Of a stretch of 64,000 nt of DNA, positions 48,101-55,131 are shown one piece after another. The stretch is from contig NZ_JAWDIR010000043.1 of assembly GCF_046156265.1 (NCBI RefSeq), positions 124,001 to 188,000 of the forward strand, read 5' to 3'. Source of the DNA: CAMDHY01 sp046156265 (GTDB lineage Bacteria > Pseudomonadota > Alphaproteobacteria > Rhizobiales > Segnochrobactraceae). The position numbers were made by a program, and so were the translations under genes. Position 1 is the first letter of the stretch; every line of letters begins with the position of its first letter. The notes under the pieces were generated by a model that saw only the letters and a program-made list of their open reading frames with translations, was not told where the DNA came from and made no database searches.

Positions 48101-48823
48101 GAGGAACAGTCCGGCCACGTCAAGGAGGTCGGCTACGAGCTCTACCAGTCGATGCTGGAGGAGGCGGTCGCGACCCTCAAGGCGGGTGGCGAGGATACCA
48201 TCGACGAGCCGTGGTCGCCGCAGATCTCGGTCGGCACGCCGGTCATGATTCCAGAGACTTACGTCCCGGACCTGCAGCTGCGCCTCAACCTCTATCGCCG
48301 CCTCGCCGACCTCGTCGAGACGACGGACATCGACGGCTTCGCCGCCGAGCTCGTCGACCGCTTCGGCCCGCTGCCGGATGAGGTCGAGCACCTCCTGAAG
48401 ATCGTCTTCATCAAGGGGCTGTGCCGCAAGGCCAACGTCGAGAAGATCGACGCCGGCCCGAAGGGCGTCGTCATCACCTTCCGTGACGGCGTGTTCGCGA
48501 ATTCCGTCGGCCTTGTCCGCTACATCGCCGAGCAGGGCTCGCTCGCCAAGATCCGGCCGGACCAGAAGGTGGTGCTGTCGCGCGACTGGACGACCGCCGA
48601 TGACCGCCTGAAGGGCACGGCCTCGATCATGATCCGGCTGGCGCGTCTCGCCGACGAGACCGCCAGCACGCCGCAGACGATCGCGCCGCCGAAGCCGTCA
48701 GTTTCACAGGCGCCGCCCCCGAAGGGGCCGCCGCCCAAAGTGCCGCCTCGGTTGCCCCCGAAGGGGCCGCCGCCGCGCGGTCACTCGCGCTCGACGAGCC
48801 CGTCGCGTTCGTCGCGGGCCTGA
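45170..48823 (+). CDS. mfd: Transcription-repair coupling factor Mfd
   Basis: 1217-aa ATP-dependent translocase that removes stalled RNA polymerase and recruits UvrA. Shows the UvrB-like N-terminal part, the RNA-polymerase-interaction region (DLVVHVDHGIGRFVGL), RecG-like helicase motifs (GDVGFGKTEVAL, VDEEQHFGV, TATPIPRTLQ) and the C-terminal TRCF domain. The family normally ends near residue 1160; here a Pro-rich tail of about 50 residues follows, built from a short in-frame duplication, and it overlaps the 3' end of the opposite gene by 43 bases. Start overlaps sdhE. Confidence 0.97.
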   Translation: MIRFDPAKLIAAPGETVLASVPDGHDGLVVGDLARAAAVAAGSGTVLAVIARDGQRLAWLEQALGFFAPGVETLALPAWDCMPYDRVSPSAVVAARRMASLSALAQPSKKPRVLLTTVNAVAQRVPTVDVLASGVFAAAVGNRVDLAILVRWLEDNGFLRTATVRDFGEYAVRGGIVDLFAPGAEAPVRVDFFGDTLDSIRAFDAETQRTTGQLTRIELVPMSEVVLSPDTIRRFRQGYMAAFGAPDRNDALFQSVSEGRRFPGLEHWLPLFHERLGTVFDLIGEAPVVVDYLADDAFAERIKTARDHYDSRRMTLETARAEVPYRPIEPGALYLDANAWGAALAGRPLFRLSPFAQPPTSTKRIVDLGGRVGHSFAAERSAGDNVFDAAVKHIVTLRQAKKRVVLAAWSAGSRDRLGQVLGDHGLGGMQKVDGWGEVPATPRSTITLAVLGFEHGFETDELAFIGEQDILGDRLVRPRRRRASGADVLSEATSLAEGDLVVHVDHGIGRFVGLKTLQAAGAPHDCLELVYAGGDKLFLPVENIELLTRYGSEETEATLDKLGGGAWQARKARVKKRIREIADGLIKTAAARLLKVAPALTPPDGLTGEFAARFQYDETDDQLAAIEAVTEDLAAGRPMDRLVCGDVGFGKTEVALRAAFVAAMSGRQVAVLVPTTLLARQHYKSFANRFQGLPVKVAQLSRLVGSKEQAEVRAGIESGDIDIAVGTHALLAKGVKFRDLGLLIVDEEQHFGVKHKERLKEIKADVHVLTLTATPIPRTLQLALTGVRELSLIATPPVDRLAVRTFITPFDPLVVREALLRERFRGGQAFYVCPRVSDLAERKEFLDQAVPELKVAVAHGQMAATELEDVMNAFYEGQYDVLLSTSIVESGLDVPTANTLIVHRADMFGLAQLYQLRGRVGRSKTRAYALFTVPADRKLTATAERRLKVLQSLDTLGAGFQLASHDLDIRGSGNLLGEEQSGHVKEVGYELYQSMLEEAVATLKAGGEDTIDEPWSPQISVGTPVMIPETYVPDLQLRLNLYRRLADLVETTDIDGFAAELVDRFGPLPDEVEHLLKIVFIKGLCRKANVEKIDAGPKGVVITFRDGVFANSVGLVRYIAEQGSLAKIRPDQKVVLSRDWTTADDRLKGTASIMIRLARLADETASTPQTIAPPKPSVSQAPPPKGPPPKVPPRLPPKGPPPRGHSRSTSPSRSSRA
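48715..48774 (+). repeat. In-frame direct repeat coding the Mfd Pro-rich tail
   Basis: A 21-base sequence at 48715-48735 recurs exactly at 48754-48774, spacing 39 bases (13 codons), so both copies encode the PPKGPPP motif in the same frame. Each copy also contains CCCC-GAA-GGGG, able to form a small hairpin. Confidence 0.8.
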
Positions 48824-49452
48824 CGCAGCGCCGCGACGATCGCCTCGGGCTCCTGCGCGCCCATCACGGCATAGCGGCCGTCGATGATGAAGCACGGCAC
48901 ACCGGTGACGCCCATGCGCTGGACGGTGGCGATCTCCTCGCGCACCTCGTCGCGGTCGGCGTCGCTCTCGAGCAGCCGGCGCACGAGATCGCCCGGCAGG
49001 CCGGCCGCGACCGCAGCCTCGACCAGCACGTCGATGTCGCCGAGGTCGGCGGCGTCCTCGAAGAACAGGCTGAACAGCTTCTCGACCACCTCCTCGCCGG
49101 CGCCCTCGATCGAGGCCCAGCGAATCAGCCGGTGGGCGTCGAGGGTGTTCGGCGTGCGGGCGATGCGCTCGAAGGCGAAGCGGATGCCGACGCCTTCGCC
49201 GAGCTCCTTCAGGCGCTCGTGGATGGCGGCGACGCGGCCGAGGTCGCCGAACTTCTCGCGGAAATAGTCTTCCCGGTCGACGCCGCCCTCGGGGATGGTC
49301 GGATCGAGCTGGAACGGCCGCCAGCGCACCTCCACCTCGATGTCCTCGGCCTGTTCGAGCGCGAGCTCCAGCCGGCGCTTGCCGACATAGCACCACGGGC
49401 AGACGACATCGGAGACGACGTCGACGGTCATCGGTTCGGCGGGCGTCCTCAT
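48781..49452 (-). CDS. DsbA-family oxidoreductase, FrnE-like
   Basis: 223-aa thioredoxin-fold protein with a helical insertion. Active site C18-P-W-C21 and the cis-proline loop GVTGVPCF are clear; the pattern FQLDPTIPEGG ... ANTLDAHRL-like (TPNTLDAHRLI) is that of the FrnE/2-hydroxychromene-isomerase-related DsbA group. No signal peptide, so cytoplasmic. Likely a thiol-disulfide oxidoreductase in stress or polyketide-like chemistry; substrate unknown. Start ATG 49452; 49431 is an alternative. The 3' end overlaps the mfd tail. Confidence 0.88.
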   Translation of the reverse strand: MRTPAEPMTVDVVSDVVCPWCYVGKRRLELALEQAEDIEVEVRWRPFQLDPTIPEGGVDREDYFREKFGDLGRVAAIHERLKELGEGVGIRFAFERIARTPNTLDAHRLIRWASIEGAGEEVVEKLFSLFFEDAADLGDIDVLVEAAVAAGLPGDLVRRLLESDADRDEVREEIATVQRMGVTGVPCFIIDGRYAVMGAQEPEAIVAALRQARDERDGLVERE

Positions 49453-49743
49453 CGTCGGTCTCCGGCTGTCGGTGCGATCTCCCCCATGTGCGCGCTCGCG
49501 GCCGCGCCCGCAACCGCGGCATTGGTGCCACGCCGCCGGGAAGATGCGCGCGACGGCGCCGGAAACGGTGGAAAAGCCGGGTGGGGAGCGGTAAGGATGC
49601 CGCAACAATGGGTCGGATCGGCCCGCCATGCTGTCGCCGCGTTCGGTCGCCATGCGTGCACCGAAGCGGGCGCACGCACTCGAGGACCGCCTCCGCGCCA
49701 CCGTGGCGGGGGCGACCGCAAGACAGGGACGGACGGGATTTCC

Positions 49744-50424
49744 ATGACGGTTGAGTTTTTGCAGATGCGCGGGACGGCCAGGATCCTGTCGGCGATCGGC
49801 GGCGCGGCGATGCTCGTCGCCGGCGCGCTCGCCCCGGCCCAGGCGCAGGACGCGGCACCCGCCACCTCCACCGACGCGCTGCTGCAGGCCGATCTCGAGT
49901 GGATCAAGCTCTGCAACCAGGACCCGCAGGCGAACAAGCAGGTCTGCCTGATCAACCAGGAACTGCGCACCGACGAGGGCCAGTTCCTCGCCTCGGTGGC
50001 GATCCGCGAGATCGAGGGCGAATCGCGCAAGGTGCTGCTGATCGCGGTGCCGCCGGCGATGCTGATCCAGCCCGGCCTGCGCGTTCAGGTCGACGGCGGC
50101 AAGCAGGAGCAGGCGCGCTACTCGATCTGCTTCCCGAACGCCTGCTATGCCGAGATGGTCGTCACCGACGCCATCATCGCCCAGTTCAAGAAGGGCAACC
50201 AGCTCGTCCTGACGACGCTGAACCAGCAGGCGAAGCCGGTGAACTTCCCGATTTCGCTCTCCGGCTTCACCAAGATCTATGACGGCCCGCCGATCGACGC
50301 CGACGCGCTGCAGGCCCGCCAGGACAAGCTGGAGAGCGAGTTGCAGGCCCGCGCCGAGGAGGCGCGCAACCGCCTCATCGAGGAGCAGCGCAAGGCCACG
50401 CAGAGCACCACCGCTCCGCAGTGA
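49744..50424 (+). CDS. Invasion-associated locus B (IalB) family protein
   Basis: 226-aa exported protein of the IalB family (PF06776 type), named from Bartonella but widespread in free-living Rhizobiales. Signal peptide about residues 1-35, ending APAQAQ. Four conserved cysteines (KLCNQ, QVCLI, YSICFPNACYAEM) probably form two disulfides. A charged helical tail (about 185-226) follows. Start ATG 49744; ATG at codon 8 is an alternative. Followed by a strong intrinsic terminator. Its role is usually described as surface or stress related; nothing here implies virulence. Confidence 0.88.
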   Translation: MTVEFLQMRGTARILSAIGGAAMLVAGALAPAQAQDAAPATSTDALLQADLEWIKLCNQDPQANKQVCLINQELRTDEGQFLASVAIREIEGESRKVLLIAVPPAMLIQPGLRVQVDGGKQEQARYSICFPNACYAEMVVTDAIIAQFKKGNQLVLTTLNQQAKPVNFPISLSGFTKIYDGPPIDADALQARQDKLESELQARAEEARNRLIEEQRKATQSTTAPQ

Positions 50425-50472
50425 CGCGACACCGCTGACCTTTTCCGGCCACCCCGCCGGACCAGAAGCGCG

Positions 50473-50505
50473 AAGGGCCGCCCCACCGGGCGGCCCTTTT
50501 GTTTT
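50473..50505 (+). terminator. Intrinsic terminator after the IalB-family gene
   Basis: AAGGGCCGCCC (50473-50483) pairs with GGGCGGCCCTT (50488-50498), an 11-bp stem with a CACC loop, followed by TTTTGTTTT. A canonical rho-independent terminator. Confidence 0.9.
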
Positions 50506-50541
50506 CCGAGATGGTCTGCCTTCGACCTGCTCCGCCTGCGA

Positions 50542-51420
50542 TCACGCCCCGAAGCGCGGCTCAGGCAGGCCCTTGATGCCGAGGCCGGTGATGGCGAACA
50601 GGCTGCCGCGCATCACGCCGTCGCCCGGAAAGCGCGGCAGCGGCGGCTTCGCCATCGACGTCACATAGAGGATGTCGAGGTTCGGCCCGCCGAACATCGC
50701 GCTCGTCACCTTCTTCACCGGCATCTCGATGATGCGGTCGACGCTGCCGTCCGGCGCGTAGCGGACCATCTTGCCGTCATAGACGAGGGCGCTCCAGACG
50801 AAGCCCTCCGCGTCCACCGTCGCGCCGTCGGCCGCACCGCCGCGCGAGGTGTCGACCTTGGTGAAGGTTCGCCGGTTGGAGACGCCGCCGGTGTCGAGGT
50901 CGTAGTCGTAGGCCCAGATTTCGCCGCTCCACGAATCGGCAAAGTAGAAGGTGCGCCCGTCCGGGCTCCAGCACGGCCCGTTCGAGACGATGATGCCGTC
51001 GTCGAGCTTGGTGACGCTGAAATCCGGGTCGAGCCGGTAGAGCGCGCCGTTTGGCCCGGATTCCATCGTGTCCATCGAGCCGGAGACGAAGCGGCCGCGC
51101 TTGTCGACCTTGCCGTCGTTGATGCGGTTCGCCGGCTTGTCGGGCTCCGGATCGTGGATCAGCGTCACGTCGCCGGTCTTGAAGTCGAGCAGGTGGAAGC
51201 CGGTGGCGAGCGAGCAGACGCAGCCCGAGCCGTCCTTGCGGATGGCGATCGAGCCGATCTTCGCCGGCACGTCCCACGCGCGGATCTCGCGCCCGTCGGC
51301 GGTCGCGCGGAAGACGCGGCCGTCGAAACTGTCGATCCAGTAGAGGCGCTGCTGCTCGACGTCCCACAGCGGCCCTTCGCCGAGCGTCGTCTTCACGTCG
51401 ACGACGATGTCGATCTTCAT
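50542..51420 (-). CDS. SMP-30/gluconolactonase-family lactonase, copy 1
   Basis: 292-aa six-bladed propeller of the SMP-30/gluconolactonase/LRE family. Metal-site residues are visible in GEGPLWD (Glu), NRINDGKVD (Asn), SNGPCWSPDG (Asn) and ATVDAEG (Asp). Family members hydrolyse sugar-acid lactones to the open acid. No signal peptide. Immediately downstream of a closely related paralogue (51447-52325), in a cluster with an SDR dehydrogenase that could supply the lactone. Confidence 0.9.
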   Translation of the reverse strand: MKIDIVVDVKTTLGEGPLWDVEQQRLYWIDSFDGRVFRATADGREIRAWDVPAKIGSIAIRKDGSGCVCSLATGFHLLDFKTGDVTLIHDPEPDKPANRINDGKVDKRGRFVSGSMDTMESGPNGALYRLDPDFSVTKLDDGIIVSNGPCWSPDGRTFYFADSWSGEIWAYDYDLDTGGVSNRRTFTKVDTSRGGAADGATVDAEGFVWSALVYDGKMVRYAPDGSVDRIIEMPVKKVTSAMFGGPNLDILYVTSMAKPPLPRFPGDGVMRGSLFAITGLGIKGLPEPRFGA

Positions 51421-51446
51421 GGGGTTCCTCCTCCCGAAAACTCTTG

Positions 51447-52325
51447 TCAGCCGGCGAAGCGCGGCTCCGGCAGCCCGCGCACGCCGAGGCCGTGGACGGC
51501 GAACAGGCAGCCAGCCTCGCGCTCGCGGTGGTACTCGTTGCCCATCGGCCGGGCCATTGAGGTGACATAGGCGACATCGAGGTCGGCCCCGCCGAAGATC
51601 AGGCTCGTCGTCGATTGCACCGGCAGACCGACGATGCGGTCGACGACGCCGAGCGGGTCGAAGCGGATCAGCCGGCCCGAATAGACCTCGCAGCTCCACA
51701 CGTAGCCTTCCTCGTCGACCGTCGCCCCGTCCGGCAGGCCGCGCAGCTTCTCGAAGCTCGTGAACACCCGCCGCGACCGCACCGCGCCCGTCTCCGGCTC
51801 GTAGTCGTAGGCGTAGATCACCCGCTTCGTCGTGTCGGCGAAGTAGAGCGTTCGCCCGTCCGGGCTCCAGCACGGGCCGTTCGAGCAGATGATGCCGGTA
51901 TCGAGGGTGGTGAGCGACAGGTCCGGGTCGAGGCGGAACAGCTTGCCGACGCCCTCGCGCTCCTCGAAGTCCATCGAGCCGGCGACGAAGCGACCCTGGC
52001 GGTCGACCTTGCCGTCGTTGAGCCGCGGCCGGAGCTCCCCCGGCTGCGTCTCGTTGATGCGCGTGACCGCACCCGTCTCGAAGTCGAGGAAGTGGAAGCC
52101 GGAGCGCAGCGACAACACCGCGCCGCCGCCGGCCCGGAGCGCCATCGAGCCGACCGGCTCCGGCAGCATCCACGTCCGCTTGTCGCCGCCGTTCGGATCG
52201 CAGCGATGCACCGCCGGCCCGTAGGAATCGATCCAGTACAGACGCTCTTCGGCGACGTCCCAGAGTGGGCCCTCGCCGAGGCTGTCCTTGTCGGCGCAGA
52301 AGACCTCGATGCGCAGCACGGGCAT
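51447..52325 (-). CDS. SMP-30/gluconolactonase-family lactonase, copy 2
   Basis: 292-aa propeller protein, same length as its neighbour and sharing LGEGPLWDV...RLYWIDS, NDGKVDRQGRFVAGSMD, CSNGPCWSPDGRT and GLPEPRF. Divergence is strong enough between metal-site motifs to suggest different lactones or an old duplication. Lies nine bases from the BKACE stop, so both lactonases are probably co-transcribed with the pathway genes upstream (higher coordinates). Confidence 0.9.
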   Translation of the reverse strand: MPVLRIEVFCADKDSLGEGPLWDVAEERLYWIDSYGPAVHRCDPNGGDKRTWMLPEPVGSMALRAGGGAVLSLRSGFHFLDFETGAVTRINETQPGELRPRLNDGKVDRQGRFVAGSMDFEEREGVGKLFRLDPDLSLTTLDTGIICSNGPCWSPDGRTLYFADTTKRVIYAYDYEPETGAVRSRRVFTSFEKLRGLPDGATVDEEGYVWSCEVYSGRLIRFDPLGVVDRIVGLPVQSTTSLIFGGADLDVAYVTSMARPMGNEYHREREAGCLFAVHGLGVRGLPEPRFAG

Positions 52326-52334
52326 TCCCTCCGG

Positions 52335-53312
52335 TCAGAAGGCGACGTTGTCGCCGCCCTTCAGCGACAGGATCTCGCGCGCCTCGTCGGGGGTGGCGAC
52401 GCGCTTGCCGAGGCCCTCGATGATCTTGCGGGCGAGCGCCACCTGCTCGGCGTTGGAGGTCGCGAGCTTGCCCTTGCCGGCCCACAGGCTGTCTTCCAGC
52501 CCGACGCGGATGTTGCCGCCGAGCGCCGCCGCCTGGGCTGCGATCCGAAGCTGCGCCGAGCCGGCGCCGAGCACCGACCAGCGGTAGCTGTCGCCGAACA
52601 GCCGGTCGGCCGTGCGCTTCATGTGTGCGACGTCCTCCGGGTGCGGGCCGATGCCGCCCAAAAGCCCGAACACCGACTGCACGAAGAACGGCGCCTTCAC
52701 GAGGCCGCGGTCGGCGAAGTGCGCGAGGTTGTAGAGGTGGGCGATGTCGTAGCACTCGAACTCGAAGCGCGTCCCGTTGCCGTAGCAGGTCTCGAGGATG
52801 TACTCGATGTCCTTGAACGAGTTGCGGAAGACGAGATCCTTCGTCGCCTCCAGATGCGGCTTCTCCCAGTCGAACTTGAACGTCTCGTACTTCGGCACGA
52901 GGTGGTAGAGGCCGAAGTTGATCGAGCCCATGTTGAGTGAGGCGACCTCCGGCTTGAAGGTCGCCGCCGGCAGCACGCGCTCCTCGACGCGCATGTAGGG
53001 GCTGCCGCCGGTGGTGATGTTGATGGCGGCGTTGGTCTGCTGCTTGATGCGCGGCAGGAAGCGGGCGAACGCCTCCGGCGTCTGGTCCGGCTTGCCGGTC
53101 ACCTCGTCGCGGGCGTGCAGGTGCAGGATCGCCGCGCCGGCCTCCGCCGCGGCGATCGCCTCGCGGGCGATCTCGTCGGCGGTGATCGGCAGATAGGGCG
53201 ACATTGTCGGGGTATGGATCGCCCCGGTGATCGCGCAGGTGATGACGACGGCGTCGCCGCCCGTCGTCTTCGTCTGTGCCGTCTTGCCGGGTCCGGTGCT
53301 GCTGTCGGTCAT
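52335..53312 (-). CDS. Beta-keto acid cleavage enzyme (BKACE, DUF849)
   Basis: 325-aa zinc TIM-barrel enzyme of the BKACE family, which reacts a beta-keto acid with acetyl-CoA to give acetoacetate (or a substituted form) and a new acyl-CoA. Zinc ligands are H64 and H66 (HLHARD) and probably E273 (RVGLEDS). TCAITGAIHTPTMSPYLP and the NITTGGSPYM segment are family hallmarks. Known members act on 3-keto-5-aminohexanoate, dehydrocarnitine and 2-deoxy-3-keto-ribonate. Flanked by a C3-type dehydrogenase and two lactonases, so the substrate is likely a 3-keto sugar acid. Confidence 0.92.
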   Translation of the reverse strand: MTDSSTGPGKTAQTKTTGGDAVVITCAITGAIHTPTMSPYLPITADEIAREAIAAAEAGAAILHLHARDEVTGKPDQTPEAFARFLPRIKQQTNAAINITTGGSPYMRVEERVLPAATFKPEVASLNMGSINFGLYHLVPKYETFKFDWEKPHLEATKDLVFRNSFKDIEYILETCYGNGTRFEFECYDIAHLYNLAHFADRGLVKAPFFVQSVFGLLGGIGPHPEDVAHMKRTADRLFGDSYRWSVLGAGSAQLRIAAQAAALGGNIRVGLEDSLWAGKGKLATSNAEQVALARKIIEGLGKRVATPDEAREILSLKGGDNVAF

Positions 53313-53344
53313 GGTCGTCCCTTCCACGCGCGCCTGAGGCGGCG

Positions 53345-54292
53345 TCACTCTCCGATGTCGCGGGCGGCGCGGCGCTTGTGGGCGGCGAGCGCCATCAGCC
53401 GCCGGTCGCGCCACTTCTGGCGGTCCACCAGCCCGTCGGCCGGCACCGCCGCGCGGCGGTCGCGCTCGATGCCCTCGAGCACCGGCCCGGCCCAGTCGAC
53501 GCGCCGCGTGAAGGCCGGGTGCAGCTTCTCGTAGATGCCCTGGTAGCGCTCGACGTAATCGCGCACGCCGCCCGGCGCGTTGAGGTCGATCGTCTCGAAC
53601 GGCCCCATGAACGACCAGCGCAGCGCCAGCCCCTCGCGGATGCCGACGTCGACATCCTCGACGGTGGCATAGCCGTCGGCGACGAGGCGGAAGGCTTCCT
53701 CGAGCAGCGCGCCCTGCATGCGGTTCATCACGAAGCCGTCGAGCTCGCGCTTCATCACGATCGGCGCCTGGCCGGCGGCGACGAGGAACGCGCGGGTGCG
53801 CTCCACCGTCTCGGCCGCCGTCCACGGCGCCGGCACCACCTCGGCGGCGGGGATCAGATAGGGCGGGTTGATCGGGTGGACGACGAGGCAGCGATGCCGC
53901 CCGGGCAGATGGTCGGTGAAGGCCGACGGCAGGATCGCCGAGGTCGAGCTCGCCAGCACGGCGTCCGCAGGTGCCAGCGCGTCGAGGCGGGCGAACAGCG
54001 GCCGCTTCACCTCGAGCCGCTCCGGCGCGTTCTCCTGGACATGGGAGACGCCGTCGAGCGCCTCCTCCAGCGTCTCGGCAGCCGTGATGCGCGCGAGCAC
54101 CGCCGTTGGCGTCGCGCCGTTCAGGAGGTCGTTCTCGGCGAGCGTCGGCAGCACCTCGGCGATGTAGGCGATCGCCGCCGCGGGTGCCGTCTCCGCTTCG
54201 TCCCACAGCCGCACGGCGTGGCCGGCGCGGGCGAACGAGATCGCCCAGGCGCGCCCGATGAACCCTGTTCCGATGATCGCGACGTTCGCCAT
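53345..54292 (-). CDS. 3-hydroxyacyl-CoA dehydrogenase family enzyme, L-gulonate 3-dehydrogenase-like
   Basis: 315-aa NAD-dependent dehydrogenase. Rossmann motif IIGTGFIGRAWA at the N-terminus; the active-site segment VHPINPPYLIPAAEVVP supplies the catalytic His and Glu and is closest in pattern to lambda-crystallin (L-gulonate 3-dehydrogenase). It also resembles L-carnitine dehydrogenase, but lacks that enzyme's frequent thioesterase fusion. Predicted to oxidise C3 of a hydroxy acid to the beta-keto acid that BKACE then cleaves. Start overlaps the SDR stop by one base (TGATG); 32 bases before BKACE. Confidence 0.88.
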   Translation of the reverse strand: MANVAIIGTGFIGRAWAISFARAGHAVRLWDEAETAPAAAIAYIAEVLPTLAENDLLNGATPTAVLARITAAETLEEALDGVSHVQENAPERLEVKRPLFARLDALAPADAVLASSTSAILPSAFTDHLPGRHRCLVVHPINPPYLIPAAEVVPAPWTAAETVERTRAFLVAAGQAPIVMKRELDGFVMNRMQGALLEEAFRLVADGYATVEDVDVGIREGLALRWSFMGPFETIDLNAPGGVRDYVERYQGIYEKLHPAFTRRVDWAGPVLEGIERDRRAAVPADGLVDRQKWRDRRLMALAAHKRRAARDIGE

Positions 54293-55101
54293 CACAGCGT
54301 CTCGACGTTGCCGTCGACGCCGAGCGACTGCCCGGAGAGGTTGGCGCCGAGGTCGGAGAGCAGGAACGCCACCATCGCCGCGACGTCGTGCGGGCTCACC
54401 ATCCGCCGGAGCGAGACGCGCTCGATGTAGCGCTCCTCCATCTCCTCGTAGGAGATGCCGAGCTGGGCGGCGCGGTCGCGGATGACGTTGGTGATGCGCG
54501 GCCCCTCGACGATGCCGGGCAGGATGGCGTTGACGCGGATGTTCGAGGGGCCGAGCTCCTTGGCGAGGCTCTGGGTGAAGCCGATGACGCCGAACTTCGC
54601 CGCCGAGTAGGGGGAGCGGAAGGCATAGCCGTGCCGGCCGGCCGCCGACGACATGTTGACGATCGAGCCGCCGCCCGCCGCCTTCAGCATCGGCACCGCG
54701 CGGCGGGCGCAGAGGAACTGCCCGGTCAGGCCGATGTCGAGACAGCGCCGCCAGGCAGCGGGGTCGATCTCCTCGACGCCCCCCGTCGGACCGGCGATGC
54801 CGGCGTTGTTGATGAGCGCGTCGAGACCGCCGAAGGCGCTGGCGGCCGCCGCGAACAGCCGGTCGACGTCGGCCTCCGATGAAACGTCGGCCACCTCGGC
54901 GGGCGAATCCGGGTGCGTCTTGCGGAAGGCGAACAGCGCCGCCTCGTCGACGTCGCAGACGATGACGCGGGCGCCGTGGCGAAGGAGCCGGTCTGTGATG
55001 GCGAGGCCGATGCCGGCGGCGCCGGCGCTGACGAGCACGCGCTGGCCGGCGAGCCCGGCGGTGAGGTCTTCGGCGGCGGCGGCGGGGGAGGTGGAGGACA
55101 T
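54292..55101 (-). CDS. Short-chain dehydrogenase/reductase (SDR)
   Basis: 269-aa classical SDR. Cofactor motif SAGAAGIG near residues 25-32, INNAGIAG, and the catalytic Ser...Tyr-x3-Lys set in MSSAAGRHGYAFRSPYSAAK. Acidic D after the second strand (VIVCDVD) predicts NAD. In this cluster it would oxidise a sugar C1 to the lactone or another hydroxyl of the acid; sequence alone cannot tell. ATG 55101 preferred; GTG at 55110 is in frame. Thirty bases downstream of the fused permease gene. Confidence 0.9.
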   Translation of the reverse strand: MSSTSPAAAAEDLTAGLAGQRVLVSAGAAGIGLAITDRLLRHGARVIVCDVDEAALFAFRKTHPDSPAEVADVSSEADVDRLFAAAASAFGGLDALINNAGIAGPTGGVEEIDPAAWRRCLDIGLTGQFLCARRAVPMLKAAGGGSIVNMSSAAGRHGYAFRSPYSAAKFGVIGFTQSLAKELGPSNIRVNAILPGIVEGPRITNVIRDRAAQLGISYEEMEERYIERVSLRRMVSPHDVAAMVAFLLSDLGANLSGQSLGVDGNVETL

Positions 55102-55131
55102 CGCGGGCACTTTCCGGACAGGCGGTGAGGA

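Noticed and set aside
45764..48391. 875-codon minus-strand frame within mfd
   Set aside because: Antisense shadow of a well-conserved gene with no recognisable domain.
52335..54292. L-carnitine degradation locus (carnitine dehydrogenase plus BKACE)
   Set aside because: Dehydrogenase active-site pattern is closer to lambda-crystallin, there is no thioesterase, and the transporter and lactonases point to a sugar.
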